Positions 31,254-39,642 of a DNA stretch of 64,000 nucleotides are shown here, piece by piece; the first letter of the stretch is position 1; every line of letters begins with the position of its first letter. Under the pieces are notes generated by a model. It had not been told where the DNA came from. It searched no databases and saw only the letters and a list, made by a program, of their open reading frames with translations. This DNA is from Phaseolus vulgaris (lineage: Eukaryota; Streptophyta; Magnoliopsida; Fabales; Fabaceae), in assembly GCF_000499845.2 (NCBI RefSeq), contig NC_023750.2, positions 16,005,447-16,069,446 of the forward strand. The letters run 5' to 3'. Both the position numbers and the translations under genes were made by a program.

Positions 31254-34200
31254 TTAACTGTAATACAACTTCAGGTGCGTGGCGTTCCAAGTGCGAGGAA
31301 TCGCCCCTCCTTCCAATGTCTCTAAGCGGTAGGCGCCGTTCCCGAGTGCCTCGGTTATTCTGAACGGCCCCGTCCACTTAGGCGACAGTTTATTCTCCAT
31401 CTCGTACTGGTGGGCTTTCCTCATCACCAGGTCGCCTTCTCTAAACTGTCTCGGCATCACCTTCGAGTTGTATCTTCGTTCAATCCTTCTCTTCACCGCC
31501 TCAGCTTTCAATCTCGCCTCTTCCCTGACCTCATCCGGGAGATCCAGGTTCAGCCTTCTCTCTTCATTCGAGTCTTCTTCTATGAAGTTCTGGAATCTCG
31601 GCGAGCCCTCCTGAATTTCTACTGGAATCATCGCATCACACCCATAGACCAAGCTGAACGGGGTCTCATGGGTTCCTGACTGTTCGGTGGTGTGGTACGC
31701 CCAGACTATACGGGGTACCTCCTCAGCCCAGCTTCCCTTGGCTTTCTCGAGCCTTCTCTTCAATCCTCTCAGCAATACCCGATTAGCTGACTCCACCTGG
31801 CCATTTGTCTGAGGGTGCTCGACGGATGCAAACACTTGTTGAATTCCCACCCCTTCGCAAAGCTTCTTCAACAGGTGGCTTGCAAACTGAGTCCCATTGT
31901 CCGACACCAGGCGCTTGGGCACTCCAAACCGGCACACAATGTTCTTCCACACGAAACCTTCGATCTTGTGTGCGGTGATCTGGGCCAATGGTTCTGCTTC
32001 GATCCACTTGGTGAAATACTCAATCGCCACCACCAAGTACTTCATCTGCCTGATCGCCAGCGGGAAGGGTCCCAGGATGTCGATTCCCCAAGTATGAAAC
32101 GGCCAAGGGCTGTAGATCGACTTCAACTCCTCGGGAGGCGCCTTGTGCCAATCGGCGTGTTGTTGGCATTGTTTGCAACACTGTGCATACTTCTTGCAGT
32201 ATTCTCTCATCGTTGGCCAGTAGTAACCTGCACGGAGGGTCCTTGCGGTCAGAGCTCGACCCCCGACGTGGCTTCCGCATATACCTTCATGGAGCTCTGC
32301 CATAATCCTCGTGCATTTCTCACCATACACACATTCCAGGAGTGGGTGAGTGAACCCAAACTTGTACAATTCGCCGTCGATCATCGTGTACTTGATAGAA
32401 TTTTTCTTTACCTTCCTAGCTTCTGTCGGATCCAGTGGGAGAAGGCCATCTGCCAGGCACCGCTTGTACTGTGTTATCAAGGTGTCTGGCTCATGGATAG
32501 CCTGGAACTCCAGGTAAGCCGCCATTTGTGGATCTTTAGCCTGGAACTCGCCTGTTACTTGCCCTGTGACTAGCAGCGAGTCACTTTTAGCCATCAACAC
32601 CCTCGCTCCCATCTCTTTGGCCAGCAAAATCCCGGCGATCAGCGCCTCATATTCTGCTTGATTGTTACTGGCTTTGAAGGCAAATCTCAAAGATTGTTCG
32701 ATCAGCACGCCGTTAGGTCCTTCCAAAATGACCCCAGCACCGCTACCCTGTTGGTTCGACGATCCATCCACCGAGAGTACCCAACGGAAGTCGTCCCCTT
32801 CTACTCGTGTCGCCTCAGATGAGAGCTCGACCACGAAATCTGCGAAGATTTGCCCCTTGATCGGGCCTCGGGGCTCATACTTATTGTCAAACTCTGACAG
32901 CTCCACTGCCCACTTCACCATCCTTCCCGCAACGTCGGGCTTCTTCAAAACTTTCTGGATGGGCAGGTCAGTCATCACCAATATGGTGAAGCTATGGAAA
33001 TAGTGGCGCAACCTTCTCGCCGAAAATACCACAGCCAGTGCAGCCTTTTCCAGGGCCTGATATCTCGTTTCGGGGCCCTGCAGCACCTTACTAACAAAAT
33101 AGATAGGCTTTTGAACCTGATCTTGATTCTGGGCGAGCACCGCACTCACCGTCCTCTCAGTTACAGCGAAATACAACCTGAGAGGGGTTCCCACCAGCGG
33201 TTTACACAAAACCGGCGGGCTCGCCAGATACTCCTTCAACTTGACGAAGGCTTCCTCGCACTCCTTCGTCCAAGCAAACTTGTAATTGCGCCTTAAGCAC
33301 TGAAAATAGGGATGTCCCTTCTCTCCGCTAGCTGACACGAAGCGAGACAGGGCTGCCATCCGACCTGTTAGCTGCTGGACTTCTTTCACCGTAGCTGGGC
33401 TCCTCATCGCCAAGATGGCGGCACACTTATCAGGGTTGGCCTCTATGCCTCTTTCAGTCAATAGAAATCCCAGGAATTTTCCAGCCTCCACGCCAAAGAT
33501 GCATTTCTCTGGATTCAGCTTCAGTCTGAACTTGGCGATCGTCGTGAACAATTCTTCCAAGTCTGCAACGTGCTTGCTTTTTTTTGGCGAGGTCACGACC
33601 ATGTCATCGACGTACGCTTGCACATTCCTTCCCAGCATCGGTGCAAGTACTCGATCCATCAACCTCTGGTACGTGGCCCCCGCGTTCTTTAGCCCAAACA
33701 GCATCACCTTGTAGTAGTAGCACGATCTCTCCGTCATGAAGGTTGTCTTCTCTTCATCCATGGGATGCATCTTGATCTGATTATACCCCGAGAAGGCATC
33801 CAGGAAGCTCAACAACTTACACCCTGCAGCACTATCCACCAGGGCGTCTATGCTTGGTAAAGGATATGAATCCTTTGGGCAAGCCTTGTTCAGATCAGTG
33901 AAATCGACGCACATGCGCCATTTCCCATTACTCTTCTTCACCAGCAGGACATTTGCCAGCCATTCAGGGTACTGAACTTCCCTGATGTGGCCTGCAGCGA
34001 GGAGTTTCTGTGTTTCGTCCCTGATCGCCTGCCTCCTTTCCTCGTTGAACTTTCTTCTTCTTTGTCGCACTGGTCTCACCAAGTTGTCCATCGCCAGATG
34101 ATGGCACAAGAAGTCGGGATCGATCCCGGGCATGTCCGAAGCGGACCATGCAAAGGCATCCAGATGCCGTTCAATCACCTTGGCGATCTGGTCCTGGAGC

Positions 34201-36386
34201 TCAACCTCCAGGGATCTTTCCAGCTTGAAGATCTTTCCCCTGATTTCTCTCTCGAGCCACTGCTCGACGGGTTTTGGTCTGGTTTCTCTGGCGATCACCG
34301 CCCTGGCGATTCCCAGCTCTCTCGCTTCCTCAGGGCAATTCCTTGCCTCTTCCTCCTCCAGACCAGCGTTCCCCTCACCCAGCTCAGCGTCCACCATCTC
34401 CACGTCCCTTCCGGCGGTCTCTTCTGTTACCGTCGATCTGGGCTTCACACCAGGAGGCGGGGTGGTCGTTACGTAACTCACCGATCTCTTATTTTTCAGG
34501 CTATTCTCATAGCACTTCTTCGCTTCTTTCTGATCGGATTTGATGGTGATCACCACCCCTTCCATAGACGGCAACTTCACCTTCATGTGCCGGGTCGACG
34601 GTATGGCACCTATCCTGTTGAGCGTGGGTCTTCCCAACAGGATGTTGTATGCTGAAGGAGCGTTTACAACGAGGTATTTGATTTTCTCCGTTCTTGAACC
34701 CGCCACATCTGTAAACGTTGTCCTCAATTCTATGTACCCCCTGACCTCCACCTGGTCACCAGCGAAACCATACAAACACCCTCCATAGGGCCTCAGCTGG
34801 TCAAGGGGCAGCTCCAACTGCGTGAAAGTCGGCCAAAACATCACGTCTGCAGAGCTTCCTTGGTCCACCAGCACCCTGTGGACCTTTCTTCCTGCTGTGA
34901 TCAGCGAAATTACTATGGGATCGTTGTCATGAGGCACAACATCCCGGAGATCTTGCTTGGTGAATGTGATATCCACTTCCGGCGAGTGGTCTTCAAACAT
35001 ATCCACCGTCATCACAGACCTCGCGTACCTCTTCCTCTGTGATGCGATGCATCCACCTCCTGAGAAACCCCCTGCAATGGTGTGGATTTCTCCGTGCGTA
35101 GGCATCTCGTGCTGCTGAGCCTCAGCACCTGCTGGTTGGTAGCTCGACGCGCCCCCCGTCCTTCTGTCCAGCAAATAGTCATTTAGGAACCCGCTCTTAA
35201 CCAGATCGTCGAGCTGGTATCCTAATGCTAAGCACGAGTCCACTGTATGGCCAAAGCCCTGGTGAAACTCACACCAAGCGTCTGGCTTTGGTCCCAGCAC
35301 CTTGTCGCCCACCTTTTCTGGCGCCTTCAACCTAGCGGATATATTGGGAATGGCGATCAGATCAGCCAATCCCATGACAAACTTGTGCTTAGGCGGGCGA
35401 TTGTATTCCCGGCGCGCTGGTTGCTGGCGTCCTAGGACCCTTCCCTTGTTCTTCCTTGGATCATAAGGATGGCGAGTCCTTTGATCCCTCCTGGCCGCCG
35501 CTGTCTCCAGCACCCTCTGTAGCTGGATCCTGGTCTGGGCGCGTGGCCTAGCGGGGGCCACGCTTCCTCTCTTCTCGGCGACTTCGCTCTCGTCGGCGAT
35601 GTGGGCCACCGCAAGTCGCCTAACCTCAGCAAACGTGGCGGGGTGGGCCCTGATCAATGCCTCGCAGAATGGTCCCGGCAGCACGCCCTTCTTAAATGCA
35701 TAGACCAGCATTTCTTCATCTTTGGCCGGCGATCTGACCATCTGCGCTCCAAAACGATTCAAGTAGTCCCTGAGGGACTCTCCCTGGTACTGCCTTATAT
35801 CAAACAAATCGTAAGACACCCTGGGCGGTGCCTTATTCACGATGTACTGCTCGATGAAAATCTTCGAGAACTGTTGGAAATTGGTAATGTGACCGTTAGG
35901 CAGGCTCACAAACCATTCCAGCGCCTTTCCCTGGAGTGTGCTCACGAACATCTTGCAGTACACGGCGTCTGATCCCCCTGACAGCATCATCTGCGTATGG
36001 AACGTGGTGAGATGAGCCTCTGGATCCTCCACGCCAGTAAAAACAGCCTTGACAGGTACCACACTCGTAGGAATAGGCGTGTCAGTAATCGCCTGAACAA
36101 AAGGCATAGGGAAAACACGAGGCGGTGTTGACAGCGCGACCTCTTCAGCAATAGGACGCCCTTGCTGCTCCTGAAGAGCCTGACGCAGCTCCTCAGTCAC
36201 CTTGCTAAGCTCATCATTCCTGGCCCGAGAGGCGGCCAGGTCCTCATGCATTCTCGCCTGTTCTATGCGCGAGGCTTCCACAGTTGCCTGCAACGAGCGC
36301 ATGATCTCTACCATCTGCGCCATGGTCATGGCGGCGGCGCCTTCAGCAGCGACGGGCGCAACTGGACTTGAACGATTGCTTCTCAT
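31254..36386 (-). CDS. Element A gag-pol polyprotein, single open frame
   Basis: The open frame extends to 36431. I prefer the Met at 36386 (MRSNRSSP), which aligns with the gag start of B. Counting from 36431, approximate residues are: gag domain 129-235; variant zinc knuckle C-x2-H-x4-H-x4-C near 384-398; protease VDQGSS near 520; RT about 820-1000 with FSGYNQI and YVDD near 938; first RNase H near 1087 with LYFAVTE in place of an Asp-led motif; second RNase H from about 1217; integrase HHCC finger near 1380, Asp (GIDILGP) near 1449, Asp (VSDNGTQF) near 1512, Glu (GQVESAN) near 1540; and the KWTGPF module near 1687. The frame has no stops, but about 100 residues are missing after AAYLEF (near 32510), including the last catalytic Asp of the second RNase H. 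The conserved RT block MPFGLKN reads MLFGLKN. Making a full product is possible; activity is doubtful. Confidence 0.93.
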   Translation of the reverse strand: MRSNRSSPVAPVAAEGAAAMTMAQMVEIMRSLQATVEASRIEQARMHEDLAASRARNDELSKVTEELRQALQEQQGRPIAEEVALSTPPRVFPMPFVQAITDTPIPTSVVPVKAVFTGVEDPEAHLTTFHTQMMLSGGSDAVYCKMFVSTLQGKALEWFVSLPNGHITNFQQFSKIFIEQYIVNKAPPRVSYDLFDIRQYQGESLRDYLNRFGAQMVRSPAKDEEMLVYAFKKGVLPGPFCEALIRAHPATFAEVRRLAVAHIADESEVAEKRGSVAPARPRAQTRIQLQRVLETAAARRDQRTRHPYDPRKNKGRVLGRQQPARREYNRPPKHKFVMGLADLIAIPNISARLKAPEKVGDKVLGPKPDAWCEFHQGFGHTVDSCLALGYQLDDLVKSGFLNDYLLDRRTGGASSYQPAGAEAQQHEMPTHGEIHTIAGGFSGGGCIASQRKRYARSVMTVDMFEDHSPEVDITFTKQDLRDVVPHDNDPIVISLITAGRKVHRVLVDQGSSADVMFWPTFTQLELPLDQLRPYGGCLYGFAGDQVEVRGYIELRTTFTDVAGSRTEKIKYLVVNAPSAYNILLGRPTLNRIGAIPSTRHMKVKLPSMEGVVITIKSDQKEAKKCYENSLKNKRSVSYVTTTPPPGVKPRSTVTEETAGRDVEMVDAELGEGNAGLEEEEARNCPEEARELGIARAVIARETRPKPVEQWLEREIRGKIFKLERSLEVELQDQIAKVIERHLDAFAWSASDMPGIDPDFLCHHLAMDNLVRPVRQRRRKFNEERRQAIRDETQKLLAAGHIREVQYPEWLANVLLVKKSNGKWRMCVDFTDLNKACPKDSYPLPSIDALVDSAAGCKLLSFLDAFSGYNQIKMHPMDEEKTTFMTERSCYYYKVMLFGLKNAGATYQRLMDRVLAPMLGRNVQAYVDDMVVTSPKKSKHVADLEELFTTIAKFRLKLNPEKCIFGVEAGKFLGFLLTERGIEANPDKCAAILAMRSPATVKEVQQLTGRMAALSRFVSASGEKGHPYFQCLRRNYKFAWTKECEEAFVKLKEYLASPPVLCKPLVGTPLRLYFAVTERTVSAVLAQNQDQVQKPIYFVSKVLQGPETRYQALEKAALAVVFSARRLRHYFHSFTILVMTDLPIQKVLKKPDVAGRMVKWAVELSEFDNKYEPRGPIKGQIFADFVVELSSEATRVEGDDFRWVLSVDGSSNQQGSGAGVILEGPNGVLIEQSLRFAFKASNNQAEYEALIAGILLAKEMGARVLMAKSDSLLVTGQVTGEFQAKDPQMAAYLEFQAIHEPDTLITQYKRCLADGLLPLDPTEARKVKKNSIKYTMIDGELYKFGFTHPLLECVYGEKCTRIMAELHEGICGSHVGGRALTARTLRAGYYWPTMREYCKKYAQCCKQCQQHADWHKAPPEELKSIYSPWPFHTWGIDILGPFPLAIRQMKYLVVAIEYFTKWIEAEPLAQITAHKIEGFVWKNIVCRFGVPKRLVSDNGTQFASHLLKKLCEGVGIQQVFASVEHPQTNGQVESANRVLLRGLKRRLEKAKGSWAEEVPRIVWAYHTTEQSGTHETPFSLVYGCDAMIPVEIQEGSPRFQNFIEEDSNEERRLNLDLPDEVREEARLKAEAVKRRIERRYNSKVMPRQFREGDLVMRKAHQYEMENKLSPKWTGPFRITEALGNGAYRLETLEGGAIPRTWNATHLKLYYS

Positions 36387-36784
36387 TTTTCTCATGAAAT
36401 TTGACGAATCACAGAGTGCAACGGACAACACTTCCTTCAGCGACGATCAACTCAGCGATCAATCGGTCAGACCTGCGCGAAACTCCTCAAGAAACTCAGA
36501 AACACAGAAAACCTCCACAGAAACCTGCAACTCCACCAGAAACTACCGCTTCCTCCACGGAAAACCAAACGAACCAAAGAACTCAAATCTTCACCGAACA
36601 AAACTCGCGCAGTCCGCAGAGAACTTCACCTCACCGAACAAAACCTCAAACGAACGGTGGAGAACGTGAAAACACCGAACAAAACTAGATGAACAGCGGA
36701 CTACGGTTGCACCAGCACACAACCACACAAAAAACTATGAAAACCTCCAAGAACTCACGCTGTGGATGGGAACAAGTTTTACAC

Positions 36785-36803
36785 GGCCCCACGGTGGGCG
36801 CCT
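36785..36803 (-). other. Primer binding site of element A
   Basis: Read on the - strand, GGCGCCCACCGTGGGGCCG starts three bases inside the 5' LTR boundary. Confidence 0.75.
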
Positions 36804-36805
36804 GA

Positions 36806-37618
36806 TGATCCTGCCTGTTGACCAGAACGTTGGAACCTGCCTCGTCAAAGGATCGACGTGTGCACCGCTTCAAACCTCCGTCCTTCTTCAAGATCCACCT
36901 CAAGAACCTGCAAAAGAACAGAGCGGCGCCGCTGCGGCCGATCGCACTCCAACGCCCAAGTCAGTGACCGAAGCACCAAATACTAAGAGCAAGAACACTC
37001 TAGGACTCTCAAGGAACCGTGCAATGTTCTCTCTCACAGTATGCTCAAGAACTCGCAAGCGTAAAGAGTATAATCTGAACGTGCGTACCTCGAAAGTTCG
37101 TTGAGAAACCCTTAAATACCTGGTCACTTTCTCTCTCCTGGCAGTTACTGACCTGAACACATGGCTCGCATCCAGTCGTACACGTGCCACCATCTGGAGC
37201 CTCCTTGACTTGGGCACTGCTTCTGACTCTCTTTTGGCTAAGTTACTTATGCATGGTACTGCCCAGTGCATAGCTAACTTGGGAGTGCGATCTCTACTGG
37301 AATTGGCGAGTTAGGGTGCCTTCGTACACCTTCCCTGTGGTCTCGCCGGCCGCCTTCATAATCTGCACCACCTTCATCTTCGGCGATGTGCTTGCTCTGG
37401 CGATCTCCAACCACTTGGTCGCCTGAGTTTACATCTGGCGACTTCATCTTCAACTGGGCGATCGCCTGGTATGCTGGAGATCGGAGCACGCCAACTTAAT
37501 AACTGGCGACTACACGAGCCCCCCGACTTCCTTCCCTTCCGCGAAACTGGCGCCTTGTCAACACGCCTACACTGTAGCTTGGTGCCACGTCATCACTTCC
37601 GACTACCAGGGCGGTACA
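36806..37618 (-). repeat. Element A 5' LTR
   Basis: It is 813 bp and matches 25988-26800. A TATA-like TATTTAAG on the - strand lies at 37111-37118. Confidence 0.95.
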
Positions 37619-37623
37619 GATGT

Positions 37624-37870
37624 TAAAGTCATTTTCCCTGTCGATGGCGCAGGAAGGCTCATCGGGATTGTGGCTCAGCAGGGACGTGAGGTGGCCCTGG
37701 GGCAGTAGGGTGGAGGTTTCAGCGAGCAACGCCAGGGGGGCCCAGTCGTAGACCCTGGCATTGTCGTGGTAGGAGGTAGCAACAGGCGGTGGTGGAGCTG
37801 GCGCACTCGCGGAAGGCTGTGCACCAGAAGATGGGGCAATAATACGTGCGGTTTGTTTCAAGCGAGCCAT
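37624..37870 (-). CDS. Element B antisense ORF, first coding piece
   Basis: ATG 37870-37868 begins MARLKQTARI, followed by a Pro/Ala-rich run and the block up to ENDFNI. There the frame is cut by element A and continues in frame at 25987 (QIRIPPRGMPICADD). A 5'-UTR intron (37881-38147, GT-AG) lies upstream. The product is the same family as 27399-29963. Confidence 0.85.
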
Positions 37871-38307
37871 CGCGAGATAGCTGCAAATGGAGGAAAAACG
37901 AAAAGTCATAATGAATGGAAGAAGAGGGAATGATGAATGTTTCGGTGAAAACAAAGAGGGGGAAGGAGAAAGAAATGCCCAAGTGAAAAGAGGAAGAAGA
38001 AGAAGCAGAAGTCAGAGCGAGAACGTGAAAAAACCCTAGCGCGGGTCGAGAGAGGGAAAATAGAGAAGATGAATGCATGATAACGAGAAAGATAAATGCA
38101 ATCGGTAAAGATGACCTGAAAGGGGCCAGGGAGAAGAAAAACCATACCTTTGGATGATCGCAAGAGGTTTGGAAGTAGAAAACTTGAAGAAAGATGGGTT
38201 CGCAGAAAGTCTGAGAGTCGATTGAAGAAGATGAAGGAACAGTGAAGGCGCGCGTCAATTTGAATAAGAGAAGCGCTAGCGACACACCACGCTGGCCGTC
38301 GATGGGG

Positions 38308-38317
38308 CCACGTGTCG
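38308..38317 (+). promoter_or_regulatory. CCACGTGTCG box upstream of the antisense gene of B
   Basis: This G-box/ABRE-like core lies upstream of the antisense 5' UTR. Identical decamers lie at 6307-6316 (D), 42641-42650 (C), 26948-26957 (A, inverted) and 60858-60867 (F, inverted). That it acts as an antisense promoter element is inferred. Confidence 0.5.
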
Positions 38318-38415
38318 CAAGATTAAGGAAGGAAGCCCAAACGTTAAAGAAGCAGCACGTGAGGTGGCACGTGATGCGGTCCCACTTGCCACGTGGACTG
38401 AGGGCACGAACACTT

Positions 38416-38452
38416 AGTCTCTTCGCCGAGAACGAGTTCACGACTCGAGACT
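38416..38452 (+). other. Hairpin before the polypurine tract of element B
   Basis: The arms AGTCTC and GAGACT replace AGTCTT and AAGACT of the A/C/D family, a compensatory pair change. The inner stem is GAAC-GA-GTTC. The polypurine tract GGGGGCTTG follows. Confidence 0.6.
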
Positions 38453-38461
38453 GGGGGCTTG

Positions 38462-39642
38462 TGATCCGATCGGTCATCGGTCGTCGATGACGTCAGCAGT
38501 AGAGGACCACGTGGACCACTCGTAGAGCGACACGTGGACCAGGTGGCAGAGAGATCAGGGAGACGACCGCCAAGAGCGGTGATCGGGGGGTCCGTAACCA
38601 AGTGACCACCGACAGATCAGGCGGCAGAGAAGTCAGGGGACAGATCACCTAGAACGGTGATCGGTGGTCAGTAACCAAGTGGCCACCAACAGATCAGTTC
38701 CCATACGAGCGCCTGGGGGCAGAACGCGAGAAGCAATAGAGCACTGATCAGTCATCGGGGTATCGTGTTACACGCAGTTAAACTGGGACTGAGGTTCCCA
38801 GCGAGAGCGTTACGCACGGACCTCGCATGAGCACATCTCGGGGAGTTATGCACGAGAGTGGCCTGAGGGAACTAGTAAACCAGTCAGTGATTGGTGATTC
38901 CCTCAACCCATTACGTGCGTGACACCGTGAAGGGTAAGCTGTATACGCAGAGAGCAACGTTTGGTGAGTGTGCCTAGACCAGCCACACCTGGCGTTCCCC
39001 TGAGAGTATGCGATTTGCCCAGATGAGAGAAATATCCTAAGTTACTCCGCAAGGGCGTAACTTAGGCACACAAAGAGAAGCGCTAGAGCCCTTCCAGTGA
39101 GTGACACGTGTGTGGTTAGATGTGAGTTGCAGGCCTCCACGTGTCATTATCTGAGAGGGGTGCGGTCCAAATAAAAGTGCACTCCGTATCACTAAAGGTA
39201 CAGACAGGCGCAGCCAAGCGCAGAGACGCGCAGACATGCACAGACTCTCACACTCTCACTACTGATTCTAGAGGTACGCTGTCTCAGGAAAGCATAACAG
39301 GGTTCTGACACATGCCAGAAAAGCATAACAGAATTCTGTTATGCCCAGAAGCAGAGAGAGAGACATAAAAGAGAATCAGGGGGAGATTGAGGGGGAGGAG
39401 AGAAAAAAGAGAACAAGAGTTTTTCACACACTACTAGTTTTCTCATCTTTGGTGGTTCTGTGCACTAACTTGATCGTCGGAGTGCAAACGGCCGCTAGAG
39501 GCGCCGTCTGTGTGTTTTGCAGGTCACGTTTGGAGATACAAGAGAAGGTTCTGAGGGTGATTCTGCAGAGAACGCAGTCGCGTAGACGGGACAGAGAGTG
39601 CTACAAAGCGATTCCTCCACGTTCGAGTTGCCGGCAGGATCA
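38462..39642 (+). repeat. Element B 3' LTR
   Basis: It matches 10722-11901 with about 13 differences by eye and is followed by the target duplication gttgc (39643-39647). Confidence 0.94.

Larger units (their letters stand above)
25988..37618 (-). mobile_element. Element A: near-complete Tat-type LTR retrotransposon inside B
   Basis: It is inserted in reverse orientation in exon 1 of the antisense ORF of B, with the target duplication gatgt (25983-25987 and 37619-37623). In its own orientation it reads 5' LTR (37618-36806), PBS, gag-pol (36386-31254), 3' noncoding repeats, antisense ORF (27399-29963 on +), polypurine tract and 3' LTR (26800-25988). Both LTRs are 813 bp and differ at about ten positions by eye. 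At 11.6 kb it is the only copy in the window with an unbroken gag-pol. However, the second RNase H is truncated and the antisense ORF has a stop codon. Confidence 0.95.
10722..39642 (+). mobile_element. Element B: Tat-type Ty3/gypsy LTR retrotransposon inserted in C
   Basis: The target duplication is gttgc (10717-10721 and 39643-39647). The 5' LTR (10722-11901) and 3' LTR (38462-39642) are about 1.18 kb each and differ at about 13 positions by eye. Between them are a PBS (11904 on), gag, pol, a 3' noncoding region and an antisense spliced ORF. After removing E (14684-20304) and A (25988-37618), B itself is about 11.7 kb, close to the full length of element A. Its LTR sequence is unlike those of A, C and D, so it is a separate family with the same architecture. 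Gag-pol is disabled by nonsense and frameshift changes. Confidence 0.94.

Noticed and set aside
31815..32573. 252-residue + strand ORF opposite the integrase of A
   Set aside because: It mirrors the conserved integrase coding frame on the other strand and shows no protein features of its own.
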